Below are positions 47,401-54,722 of a DNA stretch of 64,000 bases, piece by piece. Position numbers and translations under genes: made by a program. Origin of the DNA: Aquimarina aggregata (GTDB lineage Bacteria > Bacteroidota > Bacteroidia > Flavobacteriales > Flavobacteriaceae); contig NZ_LQRT01000002.1 in the NCBI RefSeq assembly GCF_001632745.1, positions 744,001-808,000 of the forward strand, in the 5' to 3' direction. Position 1 is the first letter of the stretch. Each line of letters begins with the position of its first letter. Below the pieces are notes generated by a model. The model was not told the DNA's origin. It saw nothing but the letters and a program-made list of their open reading frames with translations, and made no database searches.

Positions 47401-48467
47401 CCGCTAGTAATCCAGCTAATACTACATGTGAAGATATTTTAGATATAATTGCCCCTGATTGCACTTGTCCAGATATTGCAGAACCTACAAGCCCAACAAA
47501 TCAAAGAATATGTGTAGGTAGCCCTAATCCTGCATTATCTGTGACAGTGTTAACTGGACAAACCGCAAATTGGTACGCTCCTGACGGCACATTACTAGCA
47601 GAAAATACAACTACCTATACTCCTACTGAGACTGCCGTTGGAAATTATACCTACAGTGTAGAAGCTTTTGATACTACAGAAAAGTGTCCTAGCGATCGTA
47701 TTAATGTATCTTTTGATATTGTAACTGCTCCTCAAGTAGAATTAGCTAATGAAAATGTAATATGCGTAACAGAAAACGGAATTCCTAGACCTGATAATGA
47801 TTTTCCTTTTATAGATACCTTTTTAGACCCATCTGATTTCACATTTGTGTGGAGTTTTGAAGGAACCATAATTCCCGGACAAACATCATCGGGAATAGAA
47901 ACACTATTGCCAGGCACATATACGGTTACCTACACGGATATTGTTTCTACATGTTCTGATACAGCCAGTGTTACTATAAACGCATCTAGAGGCCCTCAAA
48001 GTCTTGAATTATCATTGTCCTCCGGTTCTTTTGCAGAGAGTAATGACATTATCGCCACTGTTGTTGGTGACGGCGCTCATGAATTTAGTTTAGACAATGG
48101 ATCATTTCAATCTGATAATGTATTTAGAAATGTTGCCTTGGGTCTTCATCAAGTAATTGTAAGAGATGTAAACGGTTGTGGAACCCTTACTGAAGATATC
48201 TTTGTTATTGGTTTTCCAAATTTCTTTACCCCAAATAATGATGGCTTTAATGACACATGGAATGTGATAGCAGACGAGAACTTACCTGAAATGATTATTT
48301 ACATATTCGATAGATACGGAAAGCTTTTAAAACAACTCGACCCAAAAGGTAGTGGATGGGATGGAATTTATAACGGAGAAGTACTACCCTCTACAGATTA
48401 TTGGTTTACTGCTCAACTCGAAGATGGATCACAGACCTACCGCAGTCATTTCACATTAAAAAGATAA
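44466..48467 (+). CDS. T9SS-exported adhesin with TSP3 repeats and gliding-motility C-terminal domain
   Basis: This 1333-residue protein has a signal peptide ending 'SKGLFAQ' and Ig/PKD-like beta domains. Calcium-binding thrombospondin type 3 runs lie near 209-233 ('DFDNDGVPNATDLDDDNDG') and again about 438-620. Repeated modules follow ('GGSWTDPNGDPFGTTDQG' and 'GGSWTDPNGNPFGTTDRG'), and a CHU_C/type B sorting domain ('FPNFFTPNNDGFNDTWNV' to the end) closes the protein. Type B cargo usually needs a dedicated PorP/SprF partner, and that gene follows 35 bases later. The apparent start is GTG; a second in-frame GTG at codon 13 would also keep the signal peptide. Confidence 0.9.
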   Translation: MKRVKLTQTQTIVNTKTYLILVFLLAMSKGLFAQTLTLSSDAPSNTICRGDVIQVNLDITPPNGATGYNWTNVTTGQFIKGENGNAGTFHQFTGADRLLTNTTIRVEAFGGTGGNLSETIDIIVQQPANPGTEGSLLLCNKTGDVDLFTLLQGGPDTGGTWDPPLANGDRGTFTIGTDAPGVYRYLVSATSPCSDSESRVVVKECFNDDFDNDGVPNATDLDDDNDGILDADENAACTPATLTESSPVVDIDFGTGDTPTTDPNIIGHQHNPNWPDDGFYNVATSLYMFNSANFDVWFVTTDQNPIPHSDGGGDTNGRFLAVNIASNFGNQVLYELKDIPISAGIEYNFRIDMVGLCDQGCAHVPALDLEIIDQNSGATILTTTSAALGVANDDIWRTLLDKITVPTNTFLTLRIRNQQLQGSNGNDMGIDNIRFAPLECDTDRDEVPNFLDLDSDNDGIFDIVEAGRGDLDANNDGIVDGIIDTDGDGIADVGVDANGVPLAVAGKLTPINSDTDTVPDYLDIDSDNDGIQDNMEGQPTATYIAPSGNDFDKNGVDDAYEGTGAISPVDTDADTIPDYLDVNSDDDCLSDTIEAHDLNQDGIADIVPAGGDTDNDGLDNAFDTVPLDATTAVTNPTDGGELPTDLPDNHNPNTPDPPGNDVDFREAFTEIDEKKTAGGCASGIPTINLFDSLELAAIPGGTWTGPSALTGGELGTFSATTNVAGVYTYTLPIIGACPPRKGEVTVSIVNVPVSGTDGTLNTCISAAPTSLFTRIGGTPDPGGSWTDPNGDPFGTTDQGVLDPSVMGALSGTYTYTLGVTGCSQSVDVEVTINTGANAGDDDTVSFCSTDSTSDLFDSLGTTPDVGGSWTDPNGNPFGTTDRGTIDPSDPTTLAGDYTYTVSTTTCPTPDSAVITVAIETTPNLAFDGTTCSDDRDSYSVSFITNGTWTITIDPPSAGTIDAANARITDIAAGTNFSITASNPANTTCEDILDIIAPDCTCPDIAEPTSPTNQRICVGSPNPALSVTVLTGQTANWYAPDGTLLAENTTTYTPTETAVGNYTYSVEAFDTTEKCPSDRINVSFDIVTAPQVELANENVICVTENGIPRPDNDFPFIDTFLDPSDFTFVWSFEGTIIPGQTSSGIETLLPGTYTVTYTDIVSTCSDTASVTINASRGPQSLELSLSSGSFAESNDIIATVVGDGAHEFSLDNGSFQSDNVFRNVALGLHQVIVRDVNGCGTLTEDIFVIGFPNFFTPNNDGFNDTWNVIADENLPEMIIYIFDRYGKLLKQLDPKGSGWDGIYNGEVLPSTDYWFTAQLEDGSQTYRSHFTLKR

Positions 48468-48502
48468 CTGTGGCATCAATATTTTATATCAATAGTATTC
48501 AC

Positions 48503-49501
48503 ATGAAAATTAAAGACATTCTCCTTATCGGTATATTTATAGTAGTATCTATACATAGTAATTATGCCCAAGAGGGATTACCTATATACTCAGATTACCT
48601 TACAGATAACTATTATCTTATTCACCCCTCTATGGCCGGAGCATCACAGTGTTCTCAGGTACGCTTAACAGGCAGAAGAAATTGGGTTGGCGAAGAAGAT
48701 ACTCCTGGGCTTTTTACGGCAGCATATAATGGTAGAATAAATGATCAATCTGCTATAGGGGCAACAGCATACAACGATAAAAACGGATTCTTTTCTCAAA
48801 CAGGAGGTTATCTCACATATGCACATCATTTGATGTTTTCGAGAAGTGAAGTAGATTTAAATATGTTATCCTTTGGCTTAAGTGCCGGAGTAATACAGTA
48901 TAGACTTGACCAAAGTAGTTTTATTCCTAACGGAGACCCGCTAATATCAAGTGGTTCCTTAAGTTCCGCAGAATTTAATATAGACTTTGGTATGTCATAC
49001 AACCTCTATAATTTCTATACACATGTAACAATGAAAAACGTTCTAGAAAACTCTGGGATTAATTCTGATTTACAACCCGCAACTAACCTCAGAAATTTAT
49101 TGGTGTCTGTAGGTTATGTTTTTGAAAGAGGAAATAAAGACTGGTCTTTTGAACCCTCTTTGCTCTATTCTTATAGAGATGGAGTGAAACAATCCTCTGT
49201 TGATTTCAATATTAAATTTTATCGCAATGTAAGTGTGGGTAAAATCTGGGGAGGTCTATCGTATAGAACGAGTCTTGATGATATTGATTTTGTAGATGGT
49301 GCTGAACTGAAAACACAAAAACTAAATTATATCACTCCTTTTGTCGGAGTTAACTATGGCAAGTATGTTTTTGCCTATACTTATTCTTATCAATCGAACC
49401 CTGTGACTTTTAATAACGGAGGCTTTCATCAAATAACTTTAGGAATTGATTTCTCTTGTAGAAAAAAACGATATGCTTGTTACTGTCCTGCTGTGAATTA
49501 G
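48503..49501 (+). CDS. PorP/SprF family T9SS partner outer-membrane protein
   Basis: This 332-residue protein has a signal peptide ('LLIGIFIVVSIHSNYAQ') and the family opening 'LPIYSDYLTDNYYLIHPSMAG', followed by 'RLTGRRNWVG' and a beta-barrel. SprF-like proteins sit in the outer membrane and help secrete or attach a type B cargo, here surely the upstream 1333-residue adhesin. A longer frame reaches 48401 but would overlap the adhesin; ATG at 48503 begins a clean signal peptide. Confidence 0.92.
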   Translation: MKIKDILLIGIFIVVSIHSNYAQEGLPIYSDYLTDNYYLIHPSMAGASQCSQVRLTGRRNWVGEEDTPGLFTAAYNGRINDQSAIGATAYNDKNGFFSQTGGYLTYAHHLMFSRSEVDLNMLSFGLSAGVIQYRLDQSSFIPNGDPLISSGSLSSAEFNIDFGMSYNLYNFYTHVTMKNVLENSGINSDLQPATNLRNLLVSVGYVFERGNKDWSFEPSLLYSYRDGVKQSSVDFNIKFYRNVSVGKIWGGLSYRTSLDDIDFVDGAELKTQKLNYITPFVGVNYGKYVFAYTYSYQSNPVTFNNGGFHQITLGIDFSCRKKRYACYCPAVN

Positions 49502-49546
49502 ATTTGACATCTTATTTTGATAATAAATAAGTATATAATTTAGACT

Positions 49547-50026
49547 TTAAAAATCATACCTTAAATTTGAGTTTTTGGAACCAAATCTAAGAATAATAGT
49601 CCCGCTGTTAGTTTGATAGCTATCTTTATAAATTTTTGCAAGTGCTGAAAGATCAAAACAAACTTGTTCTTGTATTAAAGCTTCGCAAGAATCATTATCC
49701 TCAAATGATACGATTACCTCTAATTGAACAGGATCAGATTCTAAAAACAAATGTGTCGTAAGAAGTTCAAAATTTGTGGTTCCGCAACCTCCCCCGTACT
49801 GTACATCCAGTTTTAAAAAATCATCTTCAATTAAGGCTTTATTGATTTTAAAATCATCTACTAAAGCCGCACTATACAAAGACTCGTTTACAATAATGTT
49901 TTTACAATCTCGGCTATTTCCATTTAGTATATTTCCATTTGATACTAAGGTATCCTTAGTGCTATCATTTCCGCAGTTTAAGAAGGAATATAAGATGAAT
50001 ATATAGATAGCAAGTTTTCTCATCAT
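49547..50026 (-). CDS. Hypothetical lipoprotein
   Basis: The 159-residue protein has a lipoprotein signal ('IFILYSFLNC') and a mature domain with several cysteines ('SRDCKN', 'GGGCGTTNFEL', 'NDSCEALIQEQVC') suggesting disulfide-stabilised periplasmic or surface structure. No family is recognised. Met-Met at the start leaves a one-codon ambiguity. Confidence 0.6.
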   Translation of the reverse strand: MMRKLAIYIFILYSFLNCGNDSTKDTLVSNGNILNGNSRDCKNIIVNESLYSAALVDDFKINKALIEDDFLKLDVQYGGGCGTTNFELLTTHLFLESDPVQLEVIVSFEDNDSCEALIQEQVCFDLSALAKIYKDSYQTNSGTIILRFGSKNSNLRYDF

Positions 50027-50206
50027 GTATATTTTAATACGATCAATATATTATATAGATTATGTACCTTAAAAAAGGTTGCGTTAGTATTGCAAATCTT
50101 TTGTTTTTTTTGGAACCTCTTTACGACTAAAAATTAGTATTATATTTATAACGCTCACATTAAGCTATTTCAAACATTATCTTTATTAAGACAAATCAAA
50201 ATACAA

Positions 50207-50980
50207 ATGAAAATACGTCACTTATCTAACTCTATATTTACCACCCTACTACTAGTATTTTTGAGTTTTGGTTCATCAGTACTGGCACAAAGCAAAAAAA
50301 AGACACTTAAAGTATTATTTGTTGGAAATAGTTATACATATGTAGAAAACATACCGCAAATCACATCTATAATTTCGGATAGTTTACAAACAAAACTAAT
50401 TACTAAGAAAAGTGTTATTGGTGGTGCGAAATTAAGAGATCACTGGCTTGGTAACAGGGGGTTAAAAACGAAAGAGATCATCAAAAAAAATAAATTTGAT
50501 ATTGTAGTACTTCAAGAATGGAGCTTAGGGACGATATATGAATCTGATAGCATTCGTAAATACGCCAAACTGTTTTGTGATTTAATTAAAGATAAGGGTG
50601 CTAAACCCTATTTATATCAAACCTGGGCAAGAGAAAAAGTTCCGCAACATCAAGAAACCATTGCTAAAGTATATGAAGAAGTAGCTACTGCAAATGAAGC
50701 TACAATTGTTCCTGTAGGTCGCGCTTGGGAGTTAGCGAAGCAATTGCGACCAACTATTAAATTGTATGATGCTGATGGCACTCACCCTTCTAGGTTAGGT
50801 GCTTTTTTATCTGCCTATACCTTTGCTACTACTATTACAGGAGAGATGCCTGGGTCACTCTCTAGAATATACAGTACAAATGATAGTCAAGGAGAATCGG
50901 TGTACTTAATGTATCTTGATAATTTAGATATTACATTTTTTACAGAAGTGGTTAAGAAAATAGTCATACCCCGCAATTAA
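50207..50980 (+). CDS. Secreted SGNH/GDSL hydrolase
   Basis: This 257-residue protein has a signal peptide ending 'SSVLAQ' and block I as 'LFVGNSYTYVENI' (nucleophile Ser42; Asn replaces the usual Asp of GDS, as in several SGNH subfamilies). 'IVVLQEWS' takes the block III position, and Asp190/His193 are in 'DADGTHPS'. It likely removes acyl groups from polysaccharides or lipids in the periplasm. It is monocistronic and unrelated in architecture to the SGNH module at the left edge. Confidence 0.83.
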   Translation: MKIRHLSNSIFTTLLLVFLSFGSSVLAQSKKKTLKVLFVGNSYTYVENIPQITSIISDSLQTKLITKKSVIGGAKLRDHWLGNRGLKTKEIIKKNKFDIVVLQEWSLGTIYESDSIRKYAKLFCDLIKDKGAKPYLYQTWAREKVPQHQETIAKVYEEVATANEATIVPVGRAWELAKQLRPTIKLYDADGTHPSRLGAFLSAYTFATTITGEMPGSLSRIYSTNDSQGESVYLMYLDNLDITFFTEVVKKIVIPRN

Positions 50981-51018
50981 TCGTTATTGGTATATCTTAT
51001 AATAACTGTTTAAATAAA

Positions 51019-51048
51019 AAAAGACTGTCTTTTAAAAAACAGCCTTTT
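51019..51048 (-). terminator. Terminator of the tectonin-repeat gene
   Basis: A 10-bp stem (51019-51028 with 51039-51048, one G-U on the minus-strand RNA) is followed on the minus strand by a run of T's. It lies 22 bases after the lipoprotein stop; it may also serve the convergent SGNH gene. Confidence 0.7.
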
Positions 51049-51069
51049 GATTTAATAGTATCTAAGAAA

Positions 51070-51972
51070 TTATCTTCTTATAATAAACTTATTTCCTGGC
51101 CCTCCAATTTTAGCCCATACATTATTCTTAAATTGATAGATATCCCCAGAACTTGGGTTTGTGGCACAAAGAACAACTCCTCCATATATTCTTCTTGCAG
51201 CTCCTCCAACTCTATTCCAATTTTGACCTACACCAGTATATTCATATACGGCATTTCTATTAGATGATAATCCATACAGTTTTCCATTTGCCCAAACCCA
51301 ATCAGCACCAGGTCCACCAATTTTTGTCCAATTAGTATTCTTAAATTGATAGATATCCCCAGAATTAGGATTTGTAGCAAGTAAAAAATCACCTCCAAAT
51401 ATTCTGCTAGCCGGTCCTCCGACTCTATTCCAGTTTTGTCCTAATCCAGTATATTCATATACTGCGCTTTTGTTAGATGATAGTCCATACAATTTTCCGT
51501 TAGCCCAAACCCAATCGGCACCAGCTCCCCCGATTTTGGACCAATTGTTATTCTTAAATTGATAAATATCGCCAGTATTTGGGTTTGTAGCGAGTAAAAA
51601 GTTACCTCCAAATATTCTACTGGCGGGTCCACCTATTTTACGCCAATTTTGCCCTACTCCGGTATATTCATATACACCACTTTTGTTTGATGACAACCCA
51701 TATAATTTCCCATTTGCCCATACCCAGTCTGCACCAGCTCCGCCAATTTTAGACCAATTATTAGGTGAGTTATTGTATCTGAAAATATCTTTCTTATTAA
51801 GACTTACGCCAAATATGTTTCCCGTATTAGCTTTTATTGTATTTGATATACTTATAGATTCCTTTGCTTTTTTAAACTCGTAAAGTTCTTGATTTTCGAT
51901 AGAATCTTTTTCACAAGAGATGATTACTGTCAAAAGTATAAAGTGTAATAATGCGATTGATAATTTTTTCAT
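51070..51972 (-). CDS. Tectonin/beta-propeller repeat lipoprotein
   Basis: This 300-residue protein has a lipoprotein signal ('LLTVIISC', Cys20). The mature part consists of three near-identical ~71-residue repeats plus a partial one, each with two blades of the tectonin type ('NNWSKIGGAGADWVWANG' then 'GQNWRKIGGPASRIFGG'). Tectonin and tachylectin-like propellers bind sugars or lipopolysaccharide. It is probably surface-anchored and binds glycans; which glycan is unknown. Confidence 0.78.
   Translation of the reverse strand: MKKLSIALLHFILLTVIISCEKDSIENQELYEFKKAKESISISNTIKANTGNIFGVSLNKKDIFRYNNSPNNWSKIGGAGADWVWANGKLYGLSSNKSGVYEYTGVGQNWRKIGGPASRIFGGNFLLATNPNTGDIYQFKNNNWSKIGGAGADWVWANGKLYGLSSNKSAVYEYTGLGQNWNRVGGPASRIFGGDFLLATNPNSGDIYQFKNTNWTKIGGPGADWVWANGKLYGLSSNRNAVYEYTGVGQNWNRVGGAARRIYGGVVLCATNPSSGDIYQFKNNVWAKIGGPGNKFIIRR
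51106..51760 (-). repeat. Three 213-bp tandem repeats inside the tectonin gene
   Basis: The coding DNA repeats with a period of about 213 bases (71 codons), with high nucleotide identity. This marks recent expansion and a site prone to copy-number change. Confidence 0.75.
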
Positions 51973-52161
51973 GATTTCTGTTTTTTGGATTTAAAGAATT
52001 GATATTAGTTATAATTAAATGTTACTGGTTATTGTTAACAAAACAAACTCTGTTTTAAGAGTGGTTAACCTCAAACAGTATAGTTTTATATGTTTTTGAA
52101 AAATGTAATAATTGTTACACCACACCGAGAAGAGAGATGTCTTAATTACAATACCAAGTTT

Positions 52162-53568
52162 TTATATGGTAATAATCCATCTTTGGGTATCGTTATTTTG
52201 TGCTGTACGTGTGACTATAGAAAAGTCTTTACTAGATACGACATGAGCATCTACAAACCTACCATTATACAATTGTTGTATAGTTGATGTACCATTTATA
52301 TTTGGTATAATTACCCATCGTTGTGTATCATTATTCTGAGCGGTGCGTGTTACCACAGAAAAATCATTGTTTGATGATACATGAGCATCCACATACCGCC
52401 CATTAGCTTTTTGTCGAATAGTATATACACCTCCTACTTGAGTTAGGATCCAACGTTGTGTATTGTTACTCTGTGCGGTGCGTGTTACTACAGAAAAATC
52501 ATGACTAGATGCTTCATGCCCATCTACAAATCTGTTACTACTTTTTTGTTTTATAGTATAGTTGTTACTACCTATATTTCTTATGACCCACCGTTGTGTA
52601 TCATTATTTTGTGCGGTACGAGTGACTAAAGAAAAATCGTTAGCTGCTGATGTATGAGCATCTATAAATCGGCCATTATATAATTGTTGTATAGTTGATG
52701 TACCATTTGTACTTGGCATAATCACCCATCGTTGCGTATCATTATTTTGAGCGGTACGGGTAACGACAGAAAAATCGTTATTTGATGATACATGGGCATC
52801 TATAAATCTACCATTACTTTTTTGCTGAATGGTATATACAGCACCTACTAATTTTAATCCCCAAAGTTGTGTGTTATTGTTTTGCGCCGTACGAGTGACT
52901 AAAGAAAAATCGTTAGCTGCTGATGTATGAGCATCAAAAAATCGATTACTACTGGCTTGTATAATTTTAAATCCACTTCTATTTCCAATAGCACTCTTTG
53001 GGTTTTGTGCCTCAAAGGTTAATGTGTATACCCCTCCATCTCCTACAAATATCATTTCTTTTTTAATACTAAAAATACTGTGTGCTAATAGTAATTCTTG
53101 ATTTGTAAAACGTAATTCTTTAGGTTTGCCCACCCTATCATCAAAATTTGGAGCACCTGTAGGTGTTCCTGTCGCCGAATTAATATCATTTATGAGTTTA
53201 GAAACTCTCTCTGCTCGACTAAAGTTAAGGCTTCCTAAGACAGATGAAGCAACAATTCCTTTTACAATTCCCCGCAAAGTCTCTGCATCTCCATCATCAT
53301 TTTCCATCAATGCTACTATAAAAACAGCATCGTTTGAATTTGTAAGTTGTGCTTCCTTATTATTTAAACCCCAAAAAACTGGTGAATTAGGCAATACTTT
53401 ATGGGTTTCTCCTTGATCTACATCGTTAAATGGACCATATCTAACTACTTCAAAAGCAGGAGGTGTAGTTGAATAATCTACGGCTGTTACTAAAACATAA
53501 GGTTCATCTGATCCTACCTCATTGGTTTCCTCATTACATTTGATTTTTTCTAAAGATATTTTTATCAT
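52162..53568 (-). CDS. Protein with two ricin-type beta-trefoil lectin domains
   Basis: The 468-residue protein has a novel-looking ~190-residue N-terminal region ('MIKISLEKIKCNEETNEVGS', 'FIVALMENDDGD'), then six ~47-residue repeats of the form 'NGRFIDAHVSSNNDFSVVTR' plus TAQNN-x-TQ-x-W, which make two beta-trefoils. Such trefoils bind carbohydrates. There is no signal peptide, which is unusual for a lectin and suggests an unconventional export route or a cytoplasmic/toxin role. The N-terminal region is not recognised. Confidence 0.75.
   Translation of the reverse strand: MIKISLEKIKCNEETNEVGSDEPYVLVTAVDYSTTPPAFEVVRYGPFNDVDQGETHKVLPNSPVFWGLNNKEAQLTNSNDAVFIVALMENDDGDAETLRGIVKGIVASSVLGSLNFSRAERVSKLINDINSATGTPTGAPNFDDRVGKPKELRFTNQELLLAHSIFSIKKEMIFVGDGGVYTLTFEAQNPKSAIGNRSGFKIIQASSNRFFDAHTSAANDFSLVTRTAQNNNTQLWGLKLVGAVYTIQQKSNGRFIDAHVSSNNDFSVVTRTAQNNDTQRWVIMPSTNGTSTIQQLYNGRFIDAHTSAANDFSLVTRTAQNNDTQRWVIRNIGSNNYTIKQKSSNRFVDGHEASSHDFSVVTRTAQSNNTQRWILTQVGGVYTIRQKANGRYVDAHVSSNNDFSVVTRTAQNNDTQRWVIIPNINGTSTIQQLYNGRFVDAHVVSSKDFSIVTRTAQNNDTQRWIITI
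52165..52995 (-). repeat. Six ~140-bp repeats in a duplicated block of three
   Basis: Repeats 2-3 and 5-6 are nearly the same at DNA level, with an offset of about 411 bases. This indicates that one trefoil (three repeats) was duplicated as a unit. Confidence 0.65.
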
Positions 53569-53841
53569 AATATTTGATTTAGATTATTAGTACATATTTC
53601 AACTCATCTTGAGTTCTTTTATTTATTGATTAATTATTTTGCAACACTAACTATAGCATGATAGTCAATAGGCTACTATGTTAGATACTAATGGGTAATG
53701 TAAATGGGTACTGTGTATAGAATTTAAGCCATATTATTTCAGGAAAACATATGCATAGTTGATCACTATCGCTTTTGTTTCAAGGATAGAATTTTAAAAT
53801 TTCAAAAGGAATATTAAAATCCCTTCTTTTATATTAATGAT

Positions 53842-54576
53842 TTACAAAGGGAAAAACTGACCATTTACAAAAGTTAATCTACCCTTACCAACGTTACCTG
53901 TATGATATCTATTGGGTATGGTATCACTTTGATCTGCTAACCATGTATTTGGTTTTAATTTTATGTAAGAGTAACTATTTTTATCAGTAGATTGTGTTTG
54001 ATCTAATGGGCATAATGAAATATCTACAGATTCCATAAACCAGTCATCAGGATGCCTTATATCCCCATCTATCTTAAAGAAAGCACTTTTTATTTCTACC
54101 CATTCTATTTTATCTACAGATAGTACTTTAATAAAGTAATTATCTATTCCCTTTCGATGTGTGTTCTCAAGATTGATTTTGTGATATATTGTACCTTTAT
54201 TTGTGTTTAAACTTATAAATGCATTGATATTATCTCTACTCTCACCATTTGGTTTATCACCTGTACCAATGGCAATTCTATAAAACCATTCGTATATTGT
54301 TCCAGGTATTTGCAGGTCATTATTTTTTAAATAGGTGGCTATATCACTATTCCATTTATCAGCTCCATTAGTATCATTAGCATTATGATAATTGTGAATT
54401 TGGGGAGATATAAGTTCAAACTTGCTTTCATCATAATCCAAGGTATCATTTCCGAAATTAGTATTTCTGTTTTTTTTCTTCTTTGCATTTCTTATTCGTG
54501 AATATATAAATATAGAAACTAAGAGAATTAGAGTTAGTACTATCAAAGAAGATTTAAGAGATATTAAAATTGACAT
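53842..54576 (-). CDS. PLAT/LH2-like domain protein with N-terminal membrane anchor
   Basis: The 244-residue protein has a transmembrane segment (about 7-25) followed by a basic stretch ('RIRNAKKKKNR') and a PLAT-like domain: 'YEWFYRIAIGTGDKPNG', 'INAFISLNTNKG', 'IEWVEIKSAFFKIDGD', 'DDWFMESVDISL' and 'KPNTWLA'. It is a paralogue of the 29766 gene. PLAT domains bind lipids or proteins at membranes. A good -7 element lies 38 bases upstream. Confidence 0.6.
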   Translation of the reverse strand: MSILISLKSSLIVLTLILLVSIFIYSRIRNAKKKKNRNTNFGNDTLDYDESKFELISPQIHNYHNANDTNGADKWNSDIATYLKNNDLQIPGTIYEWFYRIAIGTGDKPNGESRDNINAFISLNTNKGTIYHKINLENTHRKGIDNYFIKVLSVDKIEWVEIKSAFFKIDGDIRHPDDWFMESVDISLCPLDQTQSTDKNSYSYIKLKPNTWLADQSDTIPNRYHTGNVGKGRLTFVNGQFFPL

Positions 54577-54614
54577 AAAATTTAGAATTTAAGTTGATTT
54601 GTTTTTTCTTACTT

Positions 54615-54622
54615 CAAAGCTA
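54615..54622 (-). promoter_or_regulatory. Candidate -7 element of the second PLAT-like gene
   Basis: The minus strand reads TAGCTTTG, an exact TAnnTTTG match; a TTG lies 23 bases upstream, slightly farther than the usual -33 spacing. The leader would be about 35 bases. Confidence 0.45.
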
Positions 54623-54722
54623 GTATCTTGTTACTCTTTATACTACAACTAGAGTTCTAAATTGTAACAACATAGTTCTAAATCACCAATTAATTCACTA
54701 ATTACTAAAGAATTAATTCGTT

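Noticed and set aside
48401..48502. N-terminal extension of the PorP/SprF gene
   Set aside because: It overlaps the adhesin's 3' end in another frame and would bury the signal peptide; ATG at 48503 is better.
51106..51760. Regular repeats that might suggest a CRISPR or other array
   Set aside because: Period of 213 bases, all in frame and encoding tectonin blades; no spacers.
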